Assembly (NCBI RefSeq): GCF_021462225.1
Contig: NC_061796.1
Location: forward strand, 48,527,613-48,591,612
DNA from: Girardinichthys multiradiatus
Lineage: Eukaryota > Chordata > Actinopteri > Cyprinodontiformes > Goodeidae
Length of the DNA: 64,000 nucleotides
Direction: 5' to 3'
Below, one piece after another: positions 14,401 to 23,887 of this stretch (positions are counted from its first letter, which is position 1; the number at the start of each line of letters is the position of its first letter). A model generated the notes under the pieces. It did no database searches. It saw nothing but the letters and a program-made list of their open reading frames with translations, and was not told the origin of the DNA. The translations under genes were made by a program, and so were the position numbers.

Positions 14401-16866
14401 ATCCAAGCCACAGACAACTAAAGGACCCCCAGAGCACAGGAACCCCAGGAGAACCACCACCGGGATTACCACAACCCCCCCAGAGAAGACCTGGGGATAA
14501 TCCCAGGGGAACCATCCAGCAGCCACAGTGCAGAAGCCCCCGGGAGCTGCAGCGACAAGCCCACAGGCCCCGCCGTCAGCCATCTAGACCGGAGCAGATC
14601 CAACAATGAACCCAGAGACCCAAGACCCCGGGACACATCACCCCCCAAGCAGAAGCCTGACAGGTCCCAGGGGCCAAGGCCCCGGCCAGCAGTCACTGGG
14701 AGTGAGCCTGCACACACCAAAGCACCCAGGTCCGAATACCAAGAACCACAAGTACACCGGCAAGCTGTGTGGCAGGGAGGGAATAAAGTGATCCAGGAGA
14801 GGGAGCAGCCCAAGACACAACCTGACACAAAAAACAGGCACACACAGTAACAATCAAACATTCCCATCTTCATGCGCACACATAGAAACACTCACACCCA
14901 CGCACCCAACGTAAAGAAAAAATGGACGTCGTTCACTCACTCACACTCCCCATACATACTCTATATTCCCAGGTCCATGTGCCGATACCCCATAGGGACA
15001 ACCGGCCCCCAGACCCAGGAGGTGGTCCAGGCAGGTGGACAGGCAGACCGCCCCAGCACCTGAACCAGGTCCGGGCTAGCCCGGGCTCGTGCCCGAACCC
15101 CAGCTCCACAGACAGCCCCCGCCTCAAAAACTTTATAATCTTAAAAGATGCGAGGCAATTGGATAGCCTGATTAAATTTGAATCCCCTGTAATTATATCA
15201 AACCTTTTTACAAAGTTACTAGCCTTTAATACCTTAATGCTCGAAGGTACATGAGGACAGAAGTCTAACTTACTTCTGCTGCATGAACTTCCACCAGACA
15301 TTTAAGAGCAATTCTTAAAGCGTGGCAGTCTGAAGCAGTAAAATGATTGGAGGAGCAGAATATTAATCCTGCATGGTAATGTAACATAATGGAAACATGT
15401 CTGTCTGACTATAAGTTAAAATTTCTATGTATAAATTCTATTTAAAGGATAAAATAATAAACTTTTTTCACACAAGAAAAAGAAAAATTGTACAATATAA
15501 ATTTTTACTTCAAAAGTAATCAATAAAAACAGTTGATCTAAATAGCCAGTTTATTAACATGAACCTCTAATGCTGATAAAAGTCAACTTTATAATCTGAT
15601 AATTCAATCCCACAACTAATATAAAAGTCATAGACGTCTGCTAAAAACAATCAGGTCTCAGCCTTTTTTGAGTGTGGGGCTGAAAAAAGTAATGGTGATT
15701 AATTATTAAAGTTATTGTCAGCTAATTTATTAATGGAATAATCATTAACAGAGTATACAGACTAAAACTGGCCATTTGCTGAAAGAACAACCTACTCAGA
15801 GCAATAATTAGGCCAAATTTGAACAAAAATATACACATTTTGCTTTTAAGATGAAAAACTTCCTTGGTTAGTAAATATGCTCAATCTAGAGCTCCTCAGG
15901 TGGCGTGGCTTTAAATTCACCTGGTTCTAATTCTGTAAAAACAAATCTCCAATTAAACACATTTTGCTATCCGATTATTAATCGATGAACTAAATAATGG
16001 TGAGTTGCAGCCCTATTTGACTGTGCTTTAAAAGCTGTTCTATGTGATCGACACATTTGGCAGAGCAAGGAAGGAATAAATGAGTTTGAAAAAAATTGAC
16101 CAAAAACAGGGAGGAATTCATGAAGATTCATGAAGACTTCACGGTTTGACAGGTGGACCAAAAAGCCACTAATATGGCCTTTCACAAATCCTAAAACATT
16201 CTGCTACTAATGCAGAACATTCTGGTCCAGGTTTGAAGATTCTAGGTTCTGTAGTTCTGGTGCTGGAGCAGATTAAAGATGCTCAAGGTGATGAAAAATG
16301 AATCAGAAGCCACCTTCAGCTTCTGAGACCAGCAGAACCACATCATCAGCAAAAAGCTGCCATGAACCCTGAAATCTTCCAGAACAGAAGAATTAGATCT
16401 ATGTTTACATCATATGTGCGAGTTTGGCAAAAAACTGCAGAGAAGAGTAACATGAAAACACGTCGTTATGTAAAAGCCCAACAGGTGGTTCCGAGTCTTT
16501 ATTTGGTAAATATGCTGCATTCATTTGAACAATGTATCTTTTAAACAGAGTTCCGCAGAGCAGGCAGCAGCCTCCTACCTTAGCTGTGGTCTGTTTCCAG
16601 GACTGAAACGCCTCATAGGCGGCATCCACCGCCTGTTTGGCCTCTGCGGGACCGCAGTCCGACACCTGAGTAAGCTCCTGTCCGGTGGCCGGGTCCAGAA
16701 CCGGGAACTCCGAAGCTGCAGAGACCCAGCGGCCGCCCAAGTAGCCTTGAGTCCGGAGCAGTGCAGCGGGCACGTCCAGGCTGTAGTGTCGGCGCATTGA
16801 GGCTGGGAGTCTGGAGGCAACCTGCCGGAGGAACCGCTGGCTCGTTAAAACTCTGACAGCGGACAT
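420..16866 (-). CDS. aldh5a1: Succinate-semialdehyde dehydrogenase, mitochondrial (exons 1-7, 3' end outside window)
   Basis: Oxidises succinate semialdehyde to succinate with NAD+ in mitochondria, the last step of GABA breakdown. Seven exons on the minus strand join in frame with AG/GT borders: 16866-16579, 5537-5454, 1665-1495, 1329-1213, 1074-931, 801-658 and 578-420 (369 codons; human protein about 535). Exon 1 begins [15 protein letters not shown] and is Arg-rich without acidic residues, as expected for a mitochondrial presequence. Family motifs seen: ITPWNFPSAM (spanning exons 3/4), [17 protein letters not shown], the Rossmann [14 protein letters not shown] with the general-base Glu, and GQ|TCVCSN across exons 6/7, carrying the nucleophile Cys and the second Cys known as a redox switch in the human enzyme. 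No frame break is seen. The missing C-terminal third (further catalytic and oligomerisation segments) must lie left of position 1. Intron 1 is about 11 kb and full of transposons. Assignment to ALDH5 over other ALDH families rests on FFLEWF-like, [11 protein letters not shown] and TCVCSN motifs. Confidence 0.94.
1669..2461. repeat. (CA)n/(GT)n-rich array with higher-order repeat structure, abutting aldh5a1 exon 3 acceptor
   Basis: About 790 bp built almost only of CA on the plus strand, with regular interruptions (CATACAGAC, CGCACAC, ACAAACAC). A block with the interruption order gcacacacagac, cgcacacagac, cgcacacacaaacac recurs at about 1815, 2028 and 2256, so a roughly 215-230 bp unit is present three times. 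It lies in aldh5a1 intron 2 and on the transcribed strand reads (GU)n directly upstream of the exon 3 acceptor at 1666-1668. The long open frames across it are artefacts of the dinucleotide. Confidence 0.97.
2645..4644 (-). mobile_element. Degenerate non-LTR retrotransposon (LINE), endonuclease-reverse transcriptase part
   Basis: A minus-strand LINE coding region in several frames. Endonuclease pieces lie at 4644-4040 (motifs [20 protein letters not shown], the catalytic-type STDHHLVV). A linker lies at 3997-3524. Reverse transcriptase pieces lie at 3475-2700, including [21 protein letters not shown] and the catalytic [10 protein letters not shown]. The RT is internally deleted: WQTG at about 3265 runs almost directly into KAFD, so the fingers region (roughly 100 codons by family comparison) is missing. 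The 3' end reads as repeated actcgt on the plus strand at about 2645, the same tail as the fragment at 8981. Clade not settled. The copy lies in aldh5a1 intron 2 and is dead. Confidence 0.9.
4655..5038 (+). mobile_element. Inverted 5' segment of the same LINE (5' UTR, head-to-head with the coding part)
   Basis: The segment reads as the 5' untranslated region of the family in plus orientation: CCACCTTAACGTGGTGG near its start, then GGGTCTCCCATGACCAACAGG and GGGCCCACCACCTGCAGG. The coding part immediately to its left is on the minus strand. A related 5' UTR occurs at 36345-36560 in the opposite orientation, confirming which way this piece reads. The arrangement matches a 5' inversion of the kind produced by twin priming; about 100 bp of element sequence between the two parts is missing by family comparison. 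Confidence 0.75.
5540..6640. other. aldh5a1 intron 1 sequence without recognised feature
   Basis: Ordinary mixed-composition intronic DNA between exon 2 and the Tc1 element. A small open frame at 5940-6209 has no recognisable family and no start or splice context. Nothing further is supported here. Confidence 0.5.
6648..8258 (-). mobile_element. Tc1/mariner (Tc1-like, DD34E) transposon with about 200-bp terminal inverted repeats
   Basis: The element is 1,611 bp and is bounded by TA dinucleotides at 6646-6647 and 8259-8260, the Tc1 target duplication. Both ends read inward as CAGGTCCTTCTCAAAATATT. The inverted match continues for about 200 bp (6648-6848 against 8258-8056) with only about eight differences by eye, so the copy is fairly young. 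It carries one minus-strand transposase gene and sits in aldh5a1 intron 1. Confidence 0.97.
6925..7930 (-). pseudogene. Tc1-like transposase, one-base frameshift near the N-terminus
   Basis: Encodes a Tc1-family DDE transposase that would cut and paste the surrounding element. The main open frame (320 codons, 7887-6925) has an N-terminal helix-turn-helix ([19 protein letters not shown]), a second DNA-binding helix set, and the catalytic triad in FSDESKF (Asp134), QHDLAPAHS (Asp224) and [12 protein letters not shown] (Glu259). The 34-residue spacing defines DD34E. It ends in GFPTKY. The expected start is ATG at 7930-7928 (MGKTADL). From there the frame runs about 22 codons into a TAA at about 7863 because one extra base sits in the run before GKTQKD. 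Everything downstream is open. By family comparison this single indel is the only obvious lesion, so the gene is scored as a very recent pseudogene; the track frame begins with TTG, not ATG. Confidence 0.92.
8262..8859. other. Intronic DNA, AT-rich palindromic patch, no gene seen
   Basis: The stretch right of the Tc1 element contains an AT-rich self-complementary patch around 8368-8412 (ttattataattagaattataa). No coding or RNA gene signal is recognised. Confidence 0.45.
8860..9350. mobile_element. Possible hAT-type repeat fragment (interrupted by a LINE)
   Basis: At 8868-8970 the motif agtaaaagtagc...acttgagtaaaagtaaa resembles the TAAAAGTA-rich ends of fish hAT non-autonomous elements. The match resumes at about 9316 after a LINE insertion. 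Short and degenerate; family assignment is tentative. Confidence 0.35.
8981..9315 (-). mobile_element. 5'-truncated LINE 3' end, same family as the 2645-4644 copy
   Basis: The minus strand encodes the C-terminus of a LINE ORF2 ([35 protein letters not shown]) and ends in a repeated acgagt tail like the one at 2645. It is flanked by the 11-bp direct repeat ctactttagtc (8970-8980 and 9316-9326), a target-site duplication, so the 335-bp insert is a complete 5'-truncated insertion. Confidence 0.88.
9540..11727 (+). mobile_element. L1-type LINE, degenerate and internally deleted
   Basis: Starts with an L1 endonuclease-like piece ([27 protein letters not shown]; 9555-9848) and jumps to the post-palm reverse transcriptase region ([21 protein letters not shown] then [34 protein letters not shown]; 9850-10250). 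The catalytic YADD region is missing. It ends in an A-rich tail after aatgccaataaaaagact at 11690-11727. Many stops; not functional. Confidence 0.82.
11790..13075 (+). mobile_element. Tc1/mariner-like transposon remnant with pseudogene transposase
   Basis: Left end is cactcaccggccactttatt at about 11790. Coding traces on the plus strand: [19 protein letters not shown] then [23 protein letters not shown] (helix-turn-helix), [23 protein letters not shown] (second Asp) and a damaged [12 protein letters not shown] where DLNPIENL would carry the Glu. Several stops and frame shifts, for example after QRFCG at 12103 and after EHL at 12762. The right inverted repeat survives weakly near 13060-13075 (ccactagccactt). 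Inactive. Confidence 0.88.
13087..13740 (-). mobile_element. Rex1/CR1-group LINE 3' fragment
   Basis: The minus strand encodes the C-terminal end of a LINE reverse transcriptase: [45 protein letters not shown], then [19 protein letters not shown] and [16 protein letters not shown] simple 3' segment with aagtttatttatatagc follows at 13087-13130. Two frames are needed. The Rex1 label is from remembered family features and is tentative; the LINE nature is clear. Confidence 0.75.
13741..14329. other. aldh5a1 intron 1, nothing recognised
   Basis: No gene, RNA or repeat family is recognised. A purine-rich run (gaaaggagggtgaagagg and similar) occupies about 14047-14115. Confidence 0.4.
14330..15125. 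repeat. T-poor, CCAGGACCC-type low-complexity block, possible retroelement 5' or 3' region
   Basis: The plus strand is strikingly poor in T and rich in CCCC, CAGG and GGACCC words for about 800 bp, which leaves long open frames on both strands. It resembles non-coding ends of some fish LINEs, but no coding motif anchors it. Composition contrasts sharply with the AT-rich DNA on both sides. Confidence 0.4.
15126..15673. other. AT-rich intronic DNA, nothing recognised
   Basis: AT-rich sequence between the T-poor block and a hAT-like MITE. No gene signal recognised. Confidence 0.4.
15674..16013. mobile_element. hAT-type MITE (non-autonomous DNA element), degenerate
   Basis: The right end reads on the minus strand as TAGGGCTGCAACTCACCATT followed by ATCGATTAAT motifs, the usual end of common fish hAT MITEs. 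A weaker inverted counterpart (ggggctgaaaaaagtaatgg) lies at about 15674-15700. No transposase. Confidence 0.55.
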
Positions 16867-17055
16867 CCCGGGGAGCGGGAAGAGCTCTGAGGTGGACCAG
16901 CGAGGAGTTTATCCCGCAGAGCTGCAGCTGGAGCTCCTGCGAACGCTGCAAGTGAAACAGAGAGGGCCGCTCCGACCTGCTTCCGGTCTCATAAAGACTA
17001 CAAATCCCATCTCTGCAGGAAAACCCCTATCACAGATCCAAACTACACTGTTTAG
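16867..17055 (-). promoter_or_regulatory. aldh5a1: aldh5a1 5' flank / presumed promoter and 5' UTR
   Basis: GC-richer DNA with several CpGs directly upstream of the aldh5a1 start codon (16866), bounded on the far side by a LINE 3' end at about 17056. Any core promoter and 5' UTR should lie here; no TATA box is evident. Position-based inference. Confidence 0.4.
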
Positions 17056-18161
17056 AAAAAAATAACGGTTGTGGAGTGAGTTTGCTACCTGTATGACTCC
17101 TTCTCTTTTCCAATGATTATAATCAGTCTGACAGAGAGAGGTATCTCAATCCTTGTGGTTTTTAGTATAACAATGACCATCAGTGGGACCCTTTGTGAGG
17201 TTCCTTGAGACGACATTGTTGTAAATAAGCGCCGTTTAACTAAATTATCTGAACTGAAACTATCTCTGTAGTTATGCTGCTATAGGCTTAGGCTGCTGGA
17301 GGACATAATGAACACTTTCACCCTCTTTGCTACATTCTCACACTACTCTCCAATTTTGCATTATTTGCTGTTATTTCAGCTTTTAACTTTGTTCTCTCTC
17401 TTTTCTCTTCCTAGAAGCTACACCTGGCCTGACTCTGTGTCTACCTGTGACACCTTTCTGGAGAGGGGCATCGTCCAAGCTTCTGCTGGCAACAACTTAA
17501 TGCTCACCTTCTACAGATGATCCGCATAGCCCTGTCTTTCAGTGTTTAACCCTTTCTCTCTCCTAGACATGGCTACTGACTGAGCTTCTACTGTAACTAA
17601 CTCTATGTTCTCTCTTTCAGACTCTAACCTTGAAAACTGGATCAGAGTTTATCTGTTCTTTCTTTCTAGATGAAACGACTAAAGGAGCTACATCCATTAA
17701 CATTTACTTTTCCTTCCCATAGAAAGTATTCCTGGATCAGTGCTTCTTTGTTCTCTTTGTGTCTCTGCTCTGTTCTCTCAAACCTCACACTGAGCCTGGT
17801 TCTGGTTCTGCTGGAGGTTTCTTCCTGTTAAAAGGGAGTTTTTCCTCTCCACTGTCGCTACATGCATGCTCAGTATGAGGGATTGCTGCAAAGTCAACAC
17901 CAGTGACTGTCCACTGTCTCTACATGCTCATCCAGGAGGAGTGAATGCTGCAAGTCACTGACTGGATGCAATCTGCTGGGTTTCCTTAGATAGAAAAACT
18001 TTTTATCCAATTTGAATAAATAACTGAATCTGACTGAACTGTTCAATAGTTACGATTAATAGGAATATATGAACCTGACTGTTGTGAAGAACCTTGAGAC
18101 GACATGTGTTGTGAATTGGCGCTATATAAATAAAACTGAATTGAATTGAATTGAATTGAGG
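17056..18161 (+). mobile_element. 3' UTR of a Rex1/CR1-group LINE, ending in (GAATT)n-type tail
   Basis: This sequence is the reverse complement of material at 24653-25500 and 44109-45690 (shared words: ttttccaatgattataa, ccatcagtgggaccct, ggaggacataatgaac, gggagtttttcctctcc). It ends gcgctatataaataaaactg followed by gaatt repeats at 18136-18160. No coding part is retained. Confidence 0.75.
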
Positions 18162-18736
18162 AGTGGAGATGGATGGAAAGAAATAAGTTACTGTATAGCT
18201 TCTTAATTTATGAAAAATTTTTGTCTCCACTAGTTGTCTTTTATAAATAAAGTCATTTTTATGCAGTTTTTAATTTTTATTTCTGCGGCTTTCGATAGTG
18301 ATGGGTCCAATGTGCCGATGCTTCCAAGCGTGTGTCGAGTCATCCAGACAGATTTTTATGAACCAGTGTTAACCTTTCCTGTTTCCGTCCCCTGGTCGTA
18401 GTCTGGTAACCAGGGGAGACGCTTCCTCCAGGGCCGAAGTTACTAGTTTCCTCGGGGTTAACTCCTTCTGGAGCATGAAGGAACAGCATCAAAACACTGA
18501 GTTGTTGCTGAGATTCGGGTTTTTTTAATGACTTTGTAGCACGTAAAACACCGGGCTAACAGACTCATATAACGCCGCCCCGGTCGCCGTCTCTACCCCC
18601 ACACACAAGAACACCGACCTCACTCCTTCACTCTTAATTCTCAGCTACGACAGCGCACAGCGCCACCTCTGTCCGGAGGAGTGATGTCAACATCTCACAT
18701 ACATCCCACACACTCAGCTTCTAATCACATATAGAT
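18162..18736. other. Unclassified DNA left of DIRS copy A
   Basis: No gene recognised. The part at 18530-18735 (caccgggctaacag, ccgcacagcgccacctctg-like words) has the look of an LTR or DNA-element edge, but I cannot assign it. Confidence 0.35.
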
Positions 18737-18840
18737 CTATTTCGTATAGGCTTCGCCCTTTAAGGCTGTCACTAGTGGGTTTATCCCTTCGCGCTCAGCA
18801 CTGAAAACTTTAGTCCATGCCCACCTGCTGTGTGGGCCCC

Positions 18841-19833
18841 ACCCCGGAACTACAACTGCTGTTGGGGAAAAACAGGGACTTTTATTCATCGGCAGTTTTG
18901 TGCTTCACGGAGACGTGGCTGTGTGGATTAATACCAGACTCTGCGCTGCAGCTGGCAGGATTCCAGCTCTACAGAGCGGACAGAGACACGGAACTCTCCG
19001 GCAAAGCGAAAGGTGGAGGAATCTGTTTTTACCTCAACAGTGGTTGGTGCAACGACGTGACAGTGATTCAGCAGCACTGTTCTCCAGACCTGGAAGCCTT
19101 CATCATAAACTGTAAGCCTTTCTATTCCCCCCGTGAGTTCGCTTCGTTCATCCTGGTCGGTGTTTACATCCCACCGCAAGCTAACGTGCAGGTCGCACAG
19201 CGCATGCTCGCCGACCAGATACTGAGTGTGGAGCGGACCAACCCGGACTCCTTAGTTATCGTCGCTGGCGACTTTAACAAAGGTAATCTGACCCACGAAC
19301 TCCCCAAATATAGACAGTTTATAAAATGTCCGACCAGAGAGGACAACATTCTGGATCACTGTTACACCACCATCAGAGACGCTTATCACGCCGTCCCACG
19401 TGCTGCACTGGGCCAATCCGACCACATCATGGTCCACCTGATTCCTGCATACAGGCAGAAACTAAAGCTCTGCAAACCTGTTGTGAGGACGACAAGGAAG
19501 TGGAGCAGTGAGGCTGTGGAGAATCTCCAGGCGTGTTTAGGCTGTACAGACTGGGATGTGTTCAGGACTACTACCAACAGTCTGGACGAGTACACAGAGG
19601 CTGTGACTTCCTACATCAGCTTCTGTGAGGACAGCTGTGTACCATCATGCACCAGGGTGAGTTACAACAACGACAAACCCTGGTTCACAGCTAAACTCAG
19701 AAGGTTAAGACTGGATAAGGGACAGTCCTGTAACCATCCCCCACGACGCCCCCCCAACAGCTGCAGCTACAATCCACCACCCCCATCTCTCCAACCTCAA
19801 GAGGGGCCTTGGCACCTCCAACCCCCACCCTGA
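18841..19833 (+). pseudogene. LINE apurinic/apyrimidinic endonuclease domain
   Basis: Encodes the DNA-nicking endonuclease of the L2-type LINE. Catalytic motifs are visible: CFTETWL (Glu), VIVAGDFN (Asp and Asn) and GQSDHIMV (Asp-His near the C-terminus). The domain is continuous to about LRRLRLDKG (19720). From there a deletion of roughly 65 codons (by family comparison) leads to a Pro-rich stretch and a shift into another frame at about 19809, so endonuclease and RT are no longer fused. No start codon of its own is expected because the 5' part is truncated. Confidence 0.88.
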
Positions 19834-21272
19834 AGTTCCCCCCCACCAGCCCCCTACCCACGCTGAGGACGGCTCTTTCCATCCAGGAGAGGGACGTCAA
19901 CAAACTCTTCAGGAGACAGAACCCCCGGAAAGCTGCTGGTCCGGATTCTGTCTCACCAGCCAGCCTGAAGCACTGCGCTGATCAGCTGTCTCCAGTCTTC
20001 ACAGACATTTTTAACACCTCACTGGAGACATGTCATGTGCCAGCCTGCTTCAAGTCCTCCACCATCGTCCCTGTTCCCAAGAAGCCAAGGACCACAGGGC
20101 TTAATGACTTCAGACCCGTCGCCCTGACCTCTGTGGTGATGAAGTCCTTTGAGCGCCTTGTGCTCTCACACCTAAAAGACATCACCGACCCCCTCCTGGA
20201 CCCCCTGCAGTTTGCCTACAGAGCCAACAGGTCTGTAGATGATGCAGTCAACCTAGCCCTTCACTTCATCCTCCGGCACCTGGACTCCACAGGAACCTAT
20301 GCCAGGATCCTGTTTGTGGATTTCAGCTCTGCCTTCAACACCATCGTCCCAGTTCTGCTACAGGAGAAGCTCTCCCAGCTGAGTGTGCCCGACTCCACCT
20401 GTAGGTGGATCACTGACTTCCTGTCTGACAGGAAGCAGCGCGTGAGGCTGGGGAAGCACGTCTCTGACTCCCTGACCATCAGCACCGGTTCCCCCCAAGG
20501 CTGTGTTCTCTCTCCTCTGCTCTTCACCCTGTACACCAACAGCTGCACCTCCAGTCACCAGTCTGTCAAGCTTCTGAAGTTTGCGGACGACACCACCCTG
20601 ATCGGACTCATCTCTGATGGTGACGAGTCCGCGTACAGATGGGAGGTGGACCATCTGTTGGACTGGTGCAGCCAGAACAACCTTGAGTTCAACGCTCTAA
20701 AGACAGTGGAGATGGTTGTGGACTTCAGGCAGAACCCAGCCCCACCTGCCCCCATCACCCTCTGTGACTCCACAATTGACACTGTGGAATCTTTCCGCTT
20801 CCTGGGAACCATCATCTCCCAGGATCTCAAGTGGGAGCCAAACGTCAGCTCCCTCATCAAGAAAGCCCAGCAGAGGATGTTCTTCCTGCGGCAGCTGAAG
20901 AAATTCAACCTGCCAAAGACTATGATGGTGCACTTCTACACAGCCATCATTGAGTCCATCCTCACCTCCTCCATCACCATCTGGTACGCCGCTGCTACAG
21001 CCAAGGATAAGGGCAGGCTGCAGCATGTCATTCGGTCTGCTGAGAAGGTGATTGGCTGCAGTCTACTGTCGCTCCAGGAACTGTACACCTCCAGGACCCT
21101 GAAGCGGGCAGGGAAGATTCTGGCTGATCCCTCCCACCCTGGTCACAGACTCTTTGAGACTCTCCCCTCTGGCAGGAGGCTGCGGTCCATCAGGACCAAA
21201 ACCTCACGCCACAAGAACAGTTTTTTCCCATCTGCCACCAGCCTGGTTAACAAAGCCCAGAAACCACCCTGA
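19809..21272 (+). CDS. L2-type LINE reverse transcriptase (487-codon open frame)
   Basis: Encodes an RNA-dependent DNA polymerase of the L2/CR1 group. Open from 19809 to a TGA at 21270-21272 without a break. Fingers and palm blocks in order: [90 protein letters not shown], the catalytic LKFADDTTLIG and the thumb RFLGTIISQDLKW. The C-terminal segment (LPSGRRLRSIRTKTSRHKNSFFP) is complete. The endonuclease upstream is out of frame, so a full ORF2 protein is not made from this copy, but the RT itself shows no lesion. Confidence 0.92.
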   Translation: MAPPTPTLKFPPTSPLPTLRTALSIQERDVNKLFRRQNPRKAAGPDSVSPASLKHCADQLSPVFTDIFNTSLETCHVPACFKSSTIVPVPKKPRTTGLNDFRPVALTSVVMKSFERLVLSHLKDITDPLLDPLQFAYRANRSVDDAVNLALHFILRHLDSTGTYARILFVDFSSAFNTIVPVLLQEKLSQLSVPDSTCRWITDFLSDRKQRVRLGKHVSDSLTISTGSPQGCVLSPLLFTLYTNSCTSSHQSVKLLKFADDTTLIGLISDGDESAYRWEVDHLLDWCSQNNLEFNALKTVEMVVDFRQNPAPPAPITLCDSTIDTVESFRFLGTIISQDLKWEPNVSSLIKKAQQRMFFLRQLKKFNLPKTMMVHFYTAIIESILTSSITIWYAAATAKDKGRLQHVIRSAEKVIGCSLLSLQELYTSRTLKRAGKILADPSHPGHRLFETLPSGRRLRSIRTKTSRHKNSFFPSATSLVNKAQKPP

Positions 21273-23708
21273 CACTCTCCCTTTCACCTGTAACCTGTAA
21301 CTCTATGCGTTACATTAACGCTCAGCTTGGACTCCTGCTTTACTTGCACAATGATCACCTGTACTGTTGTATTGCTCTTGCATCTTATAGTGCTCTATAT
21401 TTACTCTCACTCACTTAAAACTGTGCACATATATTTATATTATATTGTAGATATGTTTATACTGTTTAATTTGTATTGTATTGCACCGACTACGCCAAAA
21501 CAAATTCCTTGTATGTCCAAAAACGTACTTGACAATAAAGCTTTTCTGATTCTGATTCTGATTCTGATCAAATCTGGACAAACAGCTCCCATTTTTTCTT
21601 CAGCGACTTAAGAGCACTGATTTCTGGAAGAAGACCAATGACTAGCGTCATCCGCCTTTGCCCGACGTGTAATACCGACTACACCATGAGCTACGGGGTT
21701 TTATTCTCGATATTTTCTGGTTCCCAAGAAAACAGGAGGAATGAGACCGATTCTCGATCTGTCCCTGTTCAACAAAGCGATCATGGAGAGACGTTTCCAC
21801 ATGCTGACAGTCAGACAGGTGATGGAGAACGTTCACCAGAACGACTGGTTCACCTCCATAGATCTGAAGGATCCCCGTTATCCCGAAACACCGCAAATAT
21901 CTACGTTTCTCTTATCAGGGGATCTCATATCAATACAACCGCCTGCCGTTCAGTTACTCTCTCGCCCCACGCACGTTCTCCAAATGTGTGGAGACGGCGT
22001 TGCAGCCGCTGCGCTCGGTAGGGATGAGAATCCTCTTTTATCTGGACGACCTGCTTTTGCTGGCTCGGTCCAGAGAGGAAGCAGCGGTACAGACAAAGAA
22101 GCTGGCCGCACATCTGACAGTTCTGGGGTTTTCAATAAACTGGCAGAAAAGTTCTGTTTTCCCATCCCGGATGATTGTTTATCTGGGGGTGGAGTTAAAC
22201 TCAGCCACAATGAGAGCCTGGCTCTCTCAGCCGAGAACAGACGCGCTGTCAGCGCTTCTCCTCCGTGTCAAACATCACAGCGTAGTGACAGCTCTGTCAC
22301 TGATTACTGGGAATGATGTCAGCAGCTCACCTGGTTGTTCTGCTGGATCTGCTTCATATGAGACGTCTACAGAGATGGTTCATCCGCCTGCACATAGATT
22401 CTGTACATCAGAAGAGGCGGATGATCTCAGTCCCTCCTTCAGTGGGACCCGACCTGGCCCACTGGGGAAATCCCCTCAGCAGACCGGCGTCACACGTCTC
22501 AGTGTACACAGACTGTCGGGATGGGGAGGAACGTGTCAGTCTCAGGCGGTGGGAGCACAGTGGCCAGACCACATGTCTCTCCACATAAACGTGCTGGAGC
22601 TTCTCACAGTGTGGAAGGTGACACAGCATTTTGCTCCTCTGCTGCGGGATCAGCATGTTCTGATCCACACAGACAACAGAGTGGCAGCAGCTTACATAAA
22701 TCGCCAGGGAGGTGTGCGCTCGGCTCAGCTGCTAAACATTTCCAGGCGGCTGCTGTGCTGGGCGCGCATGAACCTGCTCTCCATCAGAGCAGTGTACATC
22801 CTCGGCGTCCTGAACAGAGGAGCGGACATCATGTCCAGAGGTGGTCCTCGTCCCGGGGACTGGAGTCTCCACCCGAGCTGATTGTTCAGATCTGGAGCAG
22901 GTTTGGGAAAGCAGCAGTGGATCTTTTCGCCACACGGGAGAACGCACAATGTCAGTTGTGGTTCTCACTGAGGCCACGGGAGGATCCACCGTTAGGAGTG
23001 GACGCCTTTGCTCACAGCCCGTGGCCGAAAACGTTCCTTTATGCTTGTCCACCAGTTCCGCTGATCCCGCGGCTCCTGGACCGAGTCCGAGAGGAACAGC
23101 TCTCAGTGATTCTCGTAGCCCCCGAGCGCAAAAGTGCGCCATGGTTTCCGACCCTGCAGCAGCTGGTGTCAGGTCGCCCATGGCAGCTGCCGTGGAGAGA
23201 GGATGCACTCCTCCAGGCGGGAGGGGCGATCAGGAGCGTCCCAGAGTTAGGTCAACATCTCTGGGTCTGGCCGCTGAACGGGAACGCTTAGAGAGGCTGG
23301 GTCTCCCGCACGATGTGGTGCGCCCGATTCAGGGGACACGATCCGCCTCTACCACAGCGTCATACGCATCAAAGTTTTTCAGCGCTGGTGTGCAGAGAAA
23401 GGCGTGGAGCCTTTTTCATGTCCATTAGGCTGCGTGCTGTCATTCCTCCAGCAGCTGATGAACAGGAAGTTAGCTTTCAGCACCATTAAAACTTATGCTG
23501 CAGCTATTTCTTCCTGTCAGGAGGGTTTTGGTGACAGAACGGTTTTTAACCACCCGCTGATGAAGCGTTTTCTGCAGGGTGTACGTAGACACAGACCCGT
23601 GTCACGCCCTCTAGTCCCTCAGTGGGATTTAGCGCTGGTCCTGCGTGTACTGGTTAAAGCCCCGTTTGAGCCCTTAGATCAGGCTCCACTTAAATTTCTG
23701 TCTTTTAA

Positions 23709-23887
23709 GATATTTGTTTCAGCACTAGAGGCCTTTATTTTTGATAGTAGGTAGAGAGGAAAGAAGGGCAAAGAGAGAGGGAGACATTCGGCAAAGGTCG
23801 TCAGGACTCGAACCCGGGACAGCCGCTTCGAGGACTATAGCCTCTATATGTGGTCGCGCACTTAACCCCTACACCAGCGTCACGCCT
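23709..23887 (-). mobile_element. tRNA-derived SINE inside DIRS copy A
   Basis: A 179-bp insert flanked by near-identical 17-bp direct repeats at 23692-23708 and 23888-23904 (AAATTTCTGTCTTTTAA against one mismatch). On the minus strand it has a box-A-like start (GGTGTAGGGGTTAAGTGCG) and a tRNA-like B box (GGGTTCGAGTCC), then a tail ending in GCCTCTAGTGCTGAAACAAA. It splits the DIRS tyrosine recombinase gene. The same SINE family occurs at 41509-41687 and 55340-55532. Confidence 0.9.

Larger units (their letters stand above)
18841..21569 (+). mobile_element. L2/CR1-type LINE with open reverse transcriptase frame, inserted into DIRS copy A
   Basis: It starts at about 18841 in the endonuclease domain and ends with ttgacaataaagc then a (TGATTC)n tail at 21529-21569, the usual 3' end of fish L2 elements. 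Flanking DNA on both sides is DIRS terminal sequence: copy B runs caccccgg then cggacaaatgg without the insert. The insertion is therefore younger than the DIRS element. Confidence 0.9.
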
